Shown here piece by piece: positions 1 through 6,568 of a stretch of DNA of 12,865 bases. Within the stretch, counting starts at the first letter, position 1. The number at the start of each line of letters is the position of its first letter. Origin of the DNA: an uncultured Actinomycetes bacterium (GTDB lineage Bacteria; Actinomycetota; Thermoleophilia; Solirubrobacterales; Solirubrobacteraceae); NCBI GenBank assembly GCA_937888775.1, contig CALAQT010000122.1:1-12865 (forward strand), in the 5' to 3' direction. The notes under the pieces were generated by a model. It ran no database searches. It was not told the DNA's origin and was given only the letters and a program-made list of their open reading frames with translations. Made by a program: the position numbers and the translations under genes.

Positions 1-768
1 GAATGCGGCGCCCCGGAGTCGATCGCGGGGGTCAAGCTCCTGACCGTGAGCACGGAGCAAGGCAAGCTGACGCCCGAGCTCGTCGACAGCCGGGTTCAGC
101 GGCTCGGCGACGAGCACGCCGTGCAGCCCCGGGTGGTTTCGATCTCGCAATGCACCGAGCTCGGAACCGTCTACACACAAGCAGAGATTCGCGAGCTCGC
201 CGCGCACGCGCACGCCCACGCCTTGCTCCTGCACATGGACGGAGCGCGCCTGAGCAACGCCGCGGCCGCGCTTGAGCTGCCGCTGCGGGCGCTGAGCACC
301 GAGGTCGGGGTGGACATCCTGTCCTTCGGCGGAACCAAGAACGGCCTGCTCGGCGCCGAGGCGGTCGTGTTCTTGGCACCCGAGTTCGCCGAAGGGTTTG
401 AGTACGTGCGTAAGCAATCGCTGCAGCTTGCTTCCAAGTTGCGCTTCCTGGCCGCCCAGTTTCAGGCGCTGTTGACCGACGAGCTGTGGCTGCATAGCGC
501 ACGCCGGGCCAACGCCATGGCTGCGCGACTGGCCGGCTCGGTGCGCGACGTCCCGGGACTGAGCATCACGCAACCGGTGCAGACCAACGCCGTGTTCGCG
601 ACGCTGCCCGCCTCAGTTATTGCCGCGCTACAGAAACGCTTTGCCTTCTACGTCTGGAACGAGCGCCGAGCCGAAGTTCGCTGGATGTGCTCCTGGGACA
701 CCACCGAGGACGACGTGGATACCTTCGCCCGGGCGGTAAGGGAGGTCATTGCTTCGGGCGATGTGTGA
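1..768 (+). CDS. Low-specificity L-threonine aldolase family enzyme, 5' truncated by the window edge
   Basis: The frame is open from base 1 and ends at TGA 766-768, so about 255 C-terminal residues are present and the N-terminus lies outside the window. This is a fold-type I PLP enzyme of the beta-eliminating lyase/threonine aldolase family, which cleaves L-threonine or L-allo-threonine to glycine and acetaldehyde. Visible signatures are an ECGAPE stretch at the very start, HMDGARLSNA (the Asp that contacts the PLP pyridine nitrogen) and SFGGTKNG, whose Lys (codon 337-339) should form the Schiff base. The C-terminal domain ends in the usual RWMCSWDTTEDDV region. Methionine at base 46 is internal to the conserved domain and is not the start. 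The gene is convergent with the minus-strand membrane protein and 28 bases separate their stops. The family call is solid; the exact substrate is not readable from sequence. Confidence 0.88.
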   Translation, partial: ECGAPESIAGVKLLTVSTEQGKLTPELVDSRVQRLGDEHAVQPRVVSISQCTELGTVYTQAEIRELAAHAHAHALLLHMDGARLSNAAAALELPLRALSTEVGVDILSFGGTKNGLLGAEAVVFLAPEFAEGFEYVRKQSLQLASKLRFLAAQFQALLTDELWLHSARRANAMAARLAGSVRDVPGLSITQPVQTNAVFATLPASVIAALQKRFAFYVWNERRAEVRWMCSWDTTEDDVDTFARAVREVIASGDV

Positions 769-796
769 GCGGCCGCCAACTGGGAATCCGTGTAGG

Positions 797-1714
797 TCAA
801 CGAAAGAACAGCGCCTCCCGCCACTTGACCAGCTTGATTGCGTCCCGATGGATGTTGAGTATCGGTGCCGTCTCGTAAACGCTGTCCCAGTACCGGAGGT
901 CTTCGGGCCACCCGCGGCCCGCTCGCGTTTCGTCGCTCGCCGCCTTCGTGGGGTCGAACCACAGCCAACCCCAAGGCAACCTGTCCCCCTCGCCCGTCTC
1001 GATCCAGCGGTCCGGTGGTGGAATCCGGGGCGCCTTCCAGCGGTGCAGTGGTCGAATCCGGGCCGCTCTGGGAGGCGCCGTCCCAACCCCTCGGCCAGTC
1101 AGGAGCGCACGACCGGTCGTGACGGGCTCGGAGAGTCCTGAGGCCAACGGGTCGCTGTACGTCAGCTGCCTACCGAGCTTCACCCAGCCGTAGAGCAGGA
1201 CGAAGGCTATGACTACGAGCGACGAGCCCGCCACCAGCCACACGACCTCGACCCCGAAGACGCCCGGGCTCTCGGAGCGCAACAGCCCCGTCGCGAGAAC
1301 TGGGGCCGGCGCACGCGGGAGGACGAGGCTGATCGCACAGGCCACGGTCAGCACCCCGATCAGGGCAATCAGGACCCTGAGGGGCTGGGTTAGTTCCTGC
1401 GCGATGTCGCTCGCTGCCCTGATCGACAGCAGCGCCGCGACGAGCGTGGGCGCCAGTAACAAGATCGTGACCACGGCACCCACCTGCAAAACCAGCTGCG
1501 CAAGGTCAGTCAGGGCCGCGAAGACCATCCCGATCCCGGTCACCGCCGCGATCAAGCTGCCGGCCAGCCAAGCACCGCGGCGCCGCTGGGCGACGACCAG
1601 GGACATGAACATTCCCGCGAGCGGGGTATCCCGGTCGACTGAGCCAGCATCGGAGGTGGCGTCGGCGCCAGCAGGCTCGCCCGGCCCATGCTCAGCGGGG
1701 CCGCGGTGACGCAC
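797..1714 (-). CDS. Unrecognised membrane protein, C-terminal part of a frameshifted gene
   Basis: This minus-strand frame overlaps the preceding one (2727-1552) and probably continues it. An in-frame TGA at 1720-1718 sits just upstream of the nominal GTG 1714, and that GTG lies inside the other frame. The first 28 or so residues look like out-of-frame translation; sensible protein seems to begin at DTPLAGMF. Four hydrophobic segments follow, at about residues 48-68, 73-96, 112-132 and 153-176. A soluble tail of about 125 residues comes after them, containing two similar RI-P-RW blocks and a Trp-rich DRLPWGWLWFDP stretch. The distance 2727-797 is one base short of a whole number of codons, so adding one base near 1630 (a CCC/GGG run) would give a single protein of about 643 residues. 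I do not recognise the family. The membrane topology is clear; the function is unknown. Confidence 0.6.
   Translation of the reverse strand: MRHRGPAEHGPGEPAGADATSDAGSVDRDTPLAGMFMSLVVAQRRRGAWLAGSLIAAVTGIGMVFAALTDLAQLVLQVGAVVTILLLAPTLVAALLSIRAASDIAQELTQPLRVLIALIGVLTVACAISLVLPRAPAPVLATGLLRSESPGVFGVEVVWLVAGSSLVVIAFVLLYGWVKLGRQLTYSDPLASGLSEPVTTGRALLTGRGVGTAPPRAARIRPLHRWKAPRIPPPDRWIETGEGDRLPWGWLWFDPTKAASDETRAGRGWPEDLRYWDSVYETAPILNIHRDAIKLVKWREALFFR
1004..1062. repeat. Imperfect tandem repeat, two 26-base units at 33-base spacing
   Basis: Positions 1004-1029 and 1037-1062 are near copies that differ at 3 of 26 bases. The period is 33 bases, which is 11 codons. On the minus strand they encode RIRPLHRWKAP followed by RIPPPDRWIET in the cytoplasmic-looking tail of the membrane protein. 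The in-frame period suggests a small internal duplication of coding sequence rather than a regulatory element. Confidence 0.7.
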
Positions 1715-2727
1715 TCGTCACGTCTGAACCCGCTGTCGCCGTCGACCAGCGTCGCCTGGACCATGCGCATCCTGATCACGGCCAGCTTCGGTGGCAGCGC
1801 CACTTCGACGAGATGAAGGGCGACATCACTACTGCTCGCCTGCTCCCACGCGACGTGCCAGGCGAAGCTCAGCACCCCACGCCGTCCGAGCTTGCGGAGC
1901 GGAAGCGATATCCGGTTCTGCGCCGCAGCTCTTTCCAAGGCAGACCTTGGAGCAAGCTGATCGAGATCGTCTCCGAACGGAGCTCGCCCGATCTTCACGC
2001 TCTCACTCTGAGCGTTCGCGCCGCCGAGGTCGTTTGCACCTAGCGCGTGCGTTCGCCGCTCCCAAGGAGGCTGCCATTCCTGAAGCTCCTCGTCGTATGA
2101 GAGCTCCAAGGTCTCCAGACTGCTGGGCACCCTTGCCGCGGTCGGAACGAACAGCACGTAATTGTTCTGCCAGTCGAACAGCAACCGGGCCAGCTCCGCC
2201 ACATCGCCTGAATCCGCGCCTTGACGTTCGGCAGCCCGCAGACGAATCAGCAGCCTTCCGACTGCCGGGCAACCCCATTTCTCCGCCGCAAGCTCTGCGT
2301 AGCCATCGAACCTGCCGTCCTGCGGCAGCAGCGCGCACGACCTCGGACGGTGGTCCTGAATATGCGTGAAGAGGTCGAGGAGTTCCTCATCGACTGCGAT
2401 CTGGAGCTTTCCCAATCGTCGCTTCACGACGTCCTCAACGTGCTTGTCGCTGACCGCCCGGGGCAAGTGAGCCAGTACGTTGCCGCTGCCATCCACGATT
2501 CGCGTCCCGGCTCGCATGGCATCTCGGCGAAGCAGGCCGACGGGAAACATCTGGGGGTCGGCTGGCAGAAGCTTCTTTAGGCCCTCTAGGTCCAGCGTGA
2601 ACACGATCGTCCGGTGGACTGTGCTCAGATCCAGAAACTCCAGCCGGTCCACCCGGCGACTGACCCAGGACCGGCTGGCGAGAAGCGCGGTCAGCTCGTC
2701 CGCTGGTTTCCGGCTCTGGCTCGACAT
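1552..2727 (-). CDS. Unrecognised protein, N-terminal soluble part of a frameshifted membrane protein gene
   Basis: It starts at ATG 2727 (MSSQSRKPADELTALL), with only a weak purine-rich stretch upstream. About the first 360 residues read as ordinary protein: Arg-rich N-terminal helices, then LDLSTVHRTIVFTLDLEGL, an acidic segment around LFDWQNNYVLFVP, and a beta-rich stretch ending ALHLVEVALPPKLAVIRMRM. The last 30 or so residues (PRSRECSCPWSSPSGA...) are low-complexity and look out of frame. The adjoining frame carries four membrane helices directly after this point. There is no signal peptide and no enzyme motif I recognise. A large soluble head followed by four helices and a soluble tail would be the intact architecture. 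The gene is divergent from the deaminase gene with about 50 bases between starts. The alternative, two separate overlapping genes, is less likely because neither has a clean terminus at the overlap. Confidence 0.6.
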   Translation of the reverse strand: MSSQSRKPADELTALLASRSWVSRRVDRLEFLDLSTVHRTIVFTLDLEGLKKLLPADPQMFPVGLLRRDAMRAGTRIVDGSGNVLAHLPRAVSDKHVEDVVKRRLGKLQIAVDEELLDLFTHIQDHRPRSCALLPQDGRFDGYAELAAEKWGCPAVGRLLIRLRAAERQGADSGDVAELARLLFDWQNNYVLFVPTAARVPSSLETLELSYDEELQEWQPPWERRTHALGANDLGGANAQSESVKIGRAPFGDDLDQLAPRSALERAAAQNRISLPLRKLGRRGVLSFAWHVAWEQASSSDVALHLVEVALPPKLAVIRMRMVQATLVDGDSGFRRDECVTAAPLSMGRASLLAPTPPPMLAQSTGIPRSRECSCPWSSPSGAAVLGWPAA

Positions 2728-2778
2728 CTACCCGGTAGCGTCTTTCTGGTGGAGAAGATCGCGGGGCAAAGACTCAGG

Positions 2779-3222
2779 ATGATGCGCGCCACGGCGGATG
2801 CGGCGCGACGGTTCCACTACGCACCCTATTCCGGTAAACCGGGCCCGATCGTCCTCGCCGCCGCCGAGCTTGTGTCGGGCACGATCGGCGGAGGGTCCAA
2901 CATCGAGATCGTGAACTTGAGCCTGACCAAGCACGCGGAGGAGGTCGCGATTCTGTCCGCCCTGACCAACGACGCACAATCGCCCGGCCGCGGCCGGCTG
3001 TCGGCGGTCTACGTCGCCGGTCTGCAGCCATGCGGTAGCTGTCGACAGTTCGCCGCGGAGTTCGCCAGTGACGACGCGATTTGGATCCTCGAGGACATTT
3101 CCCAACAGGAACTGCGCAATACATCGCTGTCGAAGCTCTCGGACGACCGCGAGCCCCGGGTAGTGCCATTCGCCGACTACCTCCCATCTCCCTTCTCGAG
3201 CTTCGACCAAGCGGGTGCGTAA
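2779..3222 (+). CDS. Cytidine/blasticidin-S-type deaminase family protein
   Basis: This is a zinc-dependent deaminase of the cytidine deaminase superfamily, predicted to hydrolyse an aminopyrimidine nucleoside or related amine in the cytoplasm. From ATG 2779 it is 147 residues, close to the family norm. It shows HYAPYSG near residues 13-19 (substrate-side loop), HAEEVA (His52 and catalytic Glu54) and PCGSCRQ (Cys85 and Cys88). The zinc set is therefore His-Cys-Cys, not the Cys-Cys-Cys of typical bacterial Cdd proteins. The start is uncertain: GTG 2749 would add ten residues and complete the first helix, ATG 2782 has a short AGG upstream, and no candidate has a good ribosome binding site. The open frame extends further 5' but there lies antisense to the neighbouring gene. 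C-terminal residues after about 110 are not typical of Cdd. Substrate could be cytidine, deoxycytidine or an antibiotic such as blasticidin S. Confidence 0.78.
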   Translation: MMRATADAARRFHYAPYSGKPGPIVLAAAELVSGTIGGGSNIEIVNLSLTKHAEEVAILSALTNDAQSPGRGRLSAVYVAGLQPCGSCRQFAAEFASDDAIWILEDISQQELRNTSLSKLSDDREPRVVPFADYLPSPFSSFDQAGA

Positions 3223-3278
3223 GGTCTGGTTCTACGCGTCGGCGGGGACGCGCTTGACTTCCGCGGCCGCCGAGGAAT

Positions 3279-3890
3279 ATGTTCGGCGCGGTGAGCGATC
3301 TTGCCGCTGTGCCTGGCCCGGTCACGGCGTCCCCCCATGTCGACGGTCAGGCGATCGCCATCACCGTGTTCAGCACGGTCAAACCGCTCGGCCGGCTGTG
3401 GCTCCCTCTGCTGTTCTGGTTTGCCACCCACTTTCCCAAGGCCAGTGGCACGCTGGCGCGTTTGTCGTTCATCCACTTCGCTCGCTGGACGCTTGTCCGG
3501 CAGATCCTCTTCAACGGGCCTCCCCAGCATCGCGAGAAGCTGAACTACCCGCATCTGTTCTTCGAGAGCAACTTCAACGGCGGTTGGGAGGAGTACATCG
3601 ACGCTTTCTCCCACATCCTCACCCGCGGGATGAAGTTCTTCTGGGGGACTTCGTACGGGTTCCCTCAACCGTTGCCGACCTCGCCATTCAAGGACTACAT
3701 CAAGCGCCACGAGATCGTGGCCAGCCATTTTTGGGGCGCGTAGCCCGAGGCAACTACCACGATCGTGTTGTCTGCGCTGGAGCTGGAGGGGAAGCTCACG
3801 GCGTTCAAGCAACGCGCCCGTGGCATGAGCCCTGAAGCTTTTGCGGCAGAGTGGCCGGCATTTCTCGCCGACGTGCAGGACTGTCTATGA
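3279..3890 (+). pseudogene. HFARW-domain protein paired with DyP peroxidase, interrupted by an in-frame TAG
   Basis: Translation from ATG 3279 (GAGGAAT just before it) runs 154 residues to TAG 3741-3743. The same frame then continues as PEATTTIVLSALELEGKL and on to TGA 3888-3890, about 203 codons in all. That continuation has good helical protein character and ends in an ATGA overlap with the peroxidase gene, as expected of a translationally coupled pair. The TAG sits where an aromatic residue, probably Tyr, would be natural (GA-x-PEATTT), so TAC/TAT to TAG is a likely single-base change. The protein has a hydrophobic stretch (RLWLPLLFWFATHF), then FIHFARWTLV, then FESNFNGGWEEYIDAFS. The HFARW segment resembles the N-terminus of the following peroxidase. 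I know no assigned function; it may be an accessory or partner of the peroxidase. It could be a truncated 154-residue protein, a pseudogene, or intact with a base-call error. Confidence 0.6.
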
Positions 3891-5030
3891 GCAATGTCGC
3901 CGGCCAGGCCACGGCGTTCATGGCGATCACGCCGATCCACTCCGGCGAGGAAGCCACGCTGCGCCGCTACCTTGACGCGCTGCCCCAGCGCGGTAGCCCG
4001 CTCGAGCGCTTGAACGGCACCCACTTCGCGCGGTGGGTGATCCTCACCGACTGGGTCAATGACCCCGGGCAGGGACGCGAGGATCACCTCGATTCCGCTT
4101 ATCTGATCTTCACGAGATCGAGGATGCCGCCAGCGGGCGAACCTGGTTGGGCGGTCTCGTCGACCGGGTCACCAACGACGAGGATTGGAGCGGTCCCAAG
4201 CCCGATTCTCACCTCAACGTCGCAGTGGCCTGCGCTGGACTTCGTGCGCTCGGCGTTCCCGAGGCGATTACCAGCACCTTCTCGGCGGAGTTCTGCGAGG
4301 GCATGGCCGCCCGCAACCGGTTGCTGGGCGACCTCGGCGCGAGCGATCCCAAGCAGTGGGACAGCGGCCTGGGCAGCGGCGCCGCCCACGTGTTGGTCAT
4401 CATCAACGCGCGCACAACGGCCCACATCGAGGACGAGCTGAGGAGGCGATCGAGGGGATCTCGGAGGTCAAGCGGGCCGGTGGTGGAGTGCCGCTGAAGG
4501 GCGGCGACTGGCGGCCCCTGGCGGTAGGCGAGTTCATCCTCGGATACCCCGACGAGGACACACGCGTCGATCCTCTGGGCCGGCTCCCAAGCGCACCGGC
4601 AGACCCGCTCGGTCGGTCGGGGACCTACATGATCTACCGCAAGCTGCGCCAGGACGTGGCGCTGTTTAACGCCACGCTGCGCGAGGCCGCGATTCGCTTC
4701 GAGCACGGCGACGAGGAAATGCTTGCCGCCAAGATAGTCGGGCGCTGGCGCAACGGCACGCCGCTGGTCAACGCGCCGGACCGTCCCAATCCGGATTTCA
4801 AGACCACAGCCAGGAAGAGCAACGACTTCCGCTATCTCGACCTCCACGCCGACGGTCGGCAGTGCCCGCTCGGCGCGCACATCAGGCGCTCCAACCCACG
4901 CGACGCACTCGGGTGGGCCGGCCTCGATGGAGCCGGCCTGCTCAGCTTCCGCCACCGCATCATCCGTCGCGGAACGCCCTGCGCCGTCGAGGTAGCCGGA
5001 GCTGTGCCGGGCCGAGGCGCCCGCGGCTAA
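3887..5030 (+). pseudogene. DyP-type haem peroxidase, frameshifted, internally deleted and 3' truncated
   Basis: It starts at ATG 3887, overlapping the upstream stop (ATGA). Reading frames change near 4112 and near 4440; each is repaired by adding one base. The pieces give MSNVAGQATAFMAITPI and THFARWVILTDW, then HLNVAVACAGLRALGV and EFCEGMAARNRLLGDLG, then VGEFILGYPDE, TYMIYRKLRQDVALF, KIVGRWRNGTPLV, CPLGAHIRRSNPRD (4863-4904) and RHRIIRRG. These are signatures of dye-decolourising peroxidases, which reduce H2O2 using haem. The His of AHIRR (codon 4878-4880) should be the proximal haem ligand and the RIIRR Arg a distal residue. The GxxDG distal-Asp motif expected between the two ferredoxin-like halves is absent: ISEVKRA runs straight into GGGVPLKGG. 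After RRG the sequence departs from the family and stops within about 20 residues, so the last 100 or more residues are missing. No active peroxidase is expected. Confidence 0.8.
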
Positions 5031-5043
5031 AACCGCGGACGCC
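5016..5043. terminator. Strong GC-rich hairpin between convergent genes, likely bidirectional terminator
   Basis: GGCG-C-CCGCGG (5016-5026), loop CTAAAA, CCGCGG-A-CGCC (5033-5043): ten base pairs with one C/A mismatch. It lies at the 3' end of the peroxidase remnant, whose stop codon falls in the loop, and 20 bases past the msrA stop. Position between two convergent units suits a terminator for both. There is no T tract on either side, which is common in GC-rich actinobacteria but lowers certainty. Confidence 0.5.
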
Positions 5044-5062
5044 CCGTCAGCGTGCGTATCGC

Positions 5063-5553
5063 TTACGCGGCGTCGAGCGAGATGGCGCAGCTCGCTTGAC
5101 CTCGCTTTTCCAGGTACTGCTGGTGGTAGTCCTCGGCTGGCCAGAAGCGCTCGGCCGGCACGATCTGGGTCACGATCTGGCGCGTTAGGACGTTCTGATG
5201 ATCGTCGCGCGAGGCGAGCACCGCCGCGCGCTGGTCGTTTCCGTGGAAGAAGACCGCCGAGCGATACTGGCTGCCATGTCCCAACCTTGGCGGTCGCGTG
5301 TCGTGGGGCTGTGGGTCGACCAGAACGCCGCGAGCAGGTCGTCGTAGGAGATCCGGGTAGGGTCGTACTCGACCTCGACCTCGACCGCTTCGGCGTGACC
5401 CGTGCGCCCGCGGCAGACCTGCTTGTAGGTTGGGTGGTCGGCGTCGCCGCCCGTGTACCCCACGGTTGTACGCGTGACGCCGGGCAGGGCCCGGAAGGCG
5501 GCCTCCACTCCCCAGAAGCATCCGGCGGCGAAGGTGGCTGTCTCTGTCTGCAT
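5063..5553 (-). CDS. msrA: Peptide methionine-S-sulfoxide reductase MsrA, with an apparent one-base frameshift
   Basis: MsrA reduces the S-epimer of methionine sulfoxide in proteins and free methionine, using thioredoxin, in the cytoplasm. It starts at ATG 5553 with an excellent GAGGAG five bases upstream. The N-terminal frame gives [14 protein letters not shown] (catalytic Cys12), [27 protein letters not shown] and [16 protein letters not shown] up to RQGWDM. The other frame then gives [26 protein letters not shown] and a C-terminal Cys ([10 protein letters not shown]) before TAA 5065-5063. The join is GAC ATG GC AGC CAG near 5274; one more G would give the family-typical DMGSQYRSA and a protein of 163 residues, the usual size. 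Both halves are highly conserved on each side of the break, which argues for a sequencing or consensus error or a very recent mutation. The gene is divergent from the anti-sigma/sigma/msrB genes. Confidence 0.85.
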
Positions 5554-5640
5554 CTCACTCCTCTCGATATTTCTGTCGTGAGGTGAGACCCCTCTGCACG
5601 CCGGACGATTCAAACCCAGGGCGTAGGGTTTGCGCTCCAG
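5554..5640. promoter_or_regulatory. Divergent msrA / anti-sigma intergenic region with a 7-base inverted repeat
   Basis: The 87 bases separate two divergently transcribed redox genes and must hold control signals for both. The clearest element is CAAACCC (5611-5617), eight bases, then GGGTTTG (5626-5632), a perfect 7-base inverted repeat ending eight bases before the anti-sigma ATG. It could be an operator, or a hairpin near the translation start. No convincing ECF-type GGAAC -35 box is visible in either direction here. Confidence 0.45.
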
Positions 5641-5919
5641 ATGTTGCGCCTCGTCCATCGACTTCGCTTCCGGCGCGATCACCGCTGGGTCCCGGCCCAC
5701 GCGTCGGCGTATCTGGACAGCGAGCTCGGCCCGGGCCAGCGTCGGCGCGTCGAGCGCCACACAGAAGATTGCCCTCAGTGTTGCGAGCTCCTGCGCAGCC
5801 TCCGCGTGCTGATCGGGGCGCTTGGGGCGACTAGCGGCGACCAGCCACAGGTCGTCGCCACGGCGGTTCTGGCGTCGATTCAGGGTCGGCTGCGCGACCT
5901 GCCCCAAGACAGCCCGTGA
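5641..5919 (+). CDS. Zinc-finger (zf-HC2/ZAS) anti-sigma factor
   Basis: This 92-residue protein resembles the soluble anti-sigma domain that binds an ECF sigma factor and releases it on a signal. It reads [21 protein letters not shown] and then HTEDCPQCC, giving the ZAS signature His40-x3-Cys44-x2-Cys47, with an extra Cys48 next to it. There is no membrane segment, so it should be cytoplasmic, like the redox-sensing RsrA type. It overlaps the sigma gene by four bases (GTGA, 5916-5919), implying translational coupling and near-equal synthesis. ATG 5641 is the only reasonable start and lacks an obvious ribosome binding site. The anti-sigma gene coming before the sigma gene is the reverse of the usual order. 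The redox-sensing role is inferred from the ZAS motif, cytoplasmic location and flanking msr genes. Confidence 0.82.
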   Translation: MLRLVHRLRFRRDHRWVPAHASAYLDSELGPGQRRRVERHTEDCPQCCELLRSLRVLIGALGATSGDQPQVVATAVLASIQGRLRDLPQDSP

Positions 5920-6503
5920 CGGATCCCTCGGCGAGTCGCGAGCTGAGCGAGGACACCCTTGTCGAGCGGGCGGCCGGCGGGGACATGGCGGCCTTCGAGG
6001 AGCTCGTGATGCGCCACGCCGACCGGCTGTTCGCGTCGCTGCGGCGCTTCGGACTTGACGATGCCGAAGCGCAGGAGGTCGCGCAGGAGACGTTCCTGCG
6101 GGCGTGGCGCTCGTTACCTCAGTTTGAGCGCCGGTCGCAGTTTTACACCTGGCTCTACCGGATCGGCTTCAACGAGGCACAACGGCGGCTGGCGAGGCGC
6201 TCGGCGGGCAGGATGACCCTCTCGACTGACGAGCGGCCACTCGAGGAGCTGGCGGATGAACGAATCGGGCCTGCCGAGCAAGCGGAGGTCGCCGAGCTGC
6301 TTGCCGCGCTTGAGCGCGCTCTGCGAGAGCTTCCGATCGACTTGCGCGCTCCGGTGGTGCTGCTCGACATCGAGGGATTCTCGACTTCCGAGGCCGCCTC
6401 GATGCTCGACCTGGGCGAACCGGCGTTCAAGAGCAGGCTGCACCGCGGCAGGATGGCGTTGCGTGGGCTGCTCACGCCGTGGATTGCGACGGGCGAAAGG
6501 TGA
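5916..6503 (+). CDS. ECF-family RNA polymerase sigma factor (sigma-70 regions 2 and 4)
   Basis: This 195-residue protein starts at GTG 5916, overlapping the anti-sigma stop. Region 2 covers about residues 27-93: [30 protein letters not shown] (core-binding and -10 recognition helix) and [19 protein letters not shown]. Region 4 covers about 130-185: [45 protein letters not shown] as the -35-binding helix-turn-helix. There is no region 1 or 3, as expected for ECF sigmas. It should direct RNA polymerase to a stress regulon when the coupled anti-sigma factor lets go. Location between msrA and msrB suggests these are targets, as in SigR-type thiol-stress circuits. A GGAAC-containing promoter-like sequence lies 10 bases after the gene, ahead of msrB. 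Confidence 0.93.
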   Translation: MTDPSASRELSEDTLVERAAGGDMAAFEELVMRHADRLFASLRRFGLDDAEAQEVAQETFLRAWRSLPQFERRSQFYTWLYRIGFNEAQRRLARRSAGRMTLSTDERPLEELADERIGPAEQAEVAELLAALERALRELPIDLRAPVVLLDIEGFSTSEAASMLDLGEPAFKSRLHRGRMALRGLLTPWIATGER

Positions 6504-6513
6504 TTACACCCGC

Positions 6514-6540
6514 GGAACCCTTTTCGACCGATCCGGGTCA
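6514..6540 (+). promoter_or_regulatory. Candidate ECF-type promoter for msrB
   Basis: In the 65-base gap between the sigma factor gene and msrB there is GGAAC (6514-6518), 17 bases, then GGTCA (6536-6540). This resembles the GGAAC / cGTC pattern that many ECF sigma factors use, with 28 bases from the -10-like element to the msrB start. It would allow the sigma factor to boost msrB directly. The match was made by eye and GGAAC is short, so chance occurrence is possible. Confidence 0.35.
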
Positions 6541-6568
6541 AATCCAGCAGAACCTAGATAGGAGCGAC

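Noticed and set aside
1209..1709. Plus-strand open frame opposite the membrane protein
   Set aside because: It is Ser/Thr/Ala/Pro-rich and antisense to clear transmembrane segments; no start signal or domain.
2614..2778. 5' extension of the deaminase frame to ATG 2614
   Set aside because: The extra 55 residues are low-quality sequence antisense to the start of the neighbouring gene and lie before the family's first helix.
3223..3278. Small gap checked for a tRNA or terminator before the DyP partner gene
   Set aside because: No cloverleaf and no convincing hairpin were seen.
5260..5290. Programmed ribosomal frameshifting in msrA
   Set aside because: There is no slippery heptamer or downstream pseudoknot evident; a single missing G restores the family-typical sequence, so error or mutation is simpler.
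4209..5558. Very long minus-strand open frame (about 449 codons) across the peroxidase remnant and msrA
   Set aside because: It is Arg/Pro/Ser-rich with no domain, runs antisense to recognisable DyP sequence and through msrA in a wrong frame; GC-rich DNA often gives such frames.
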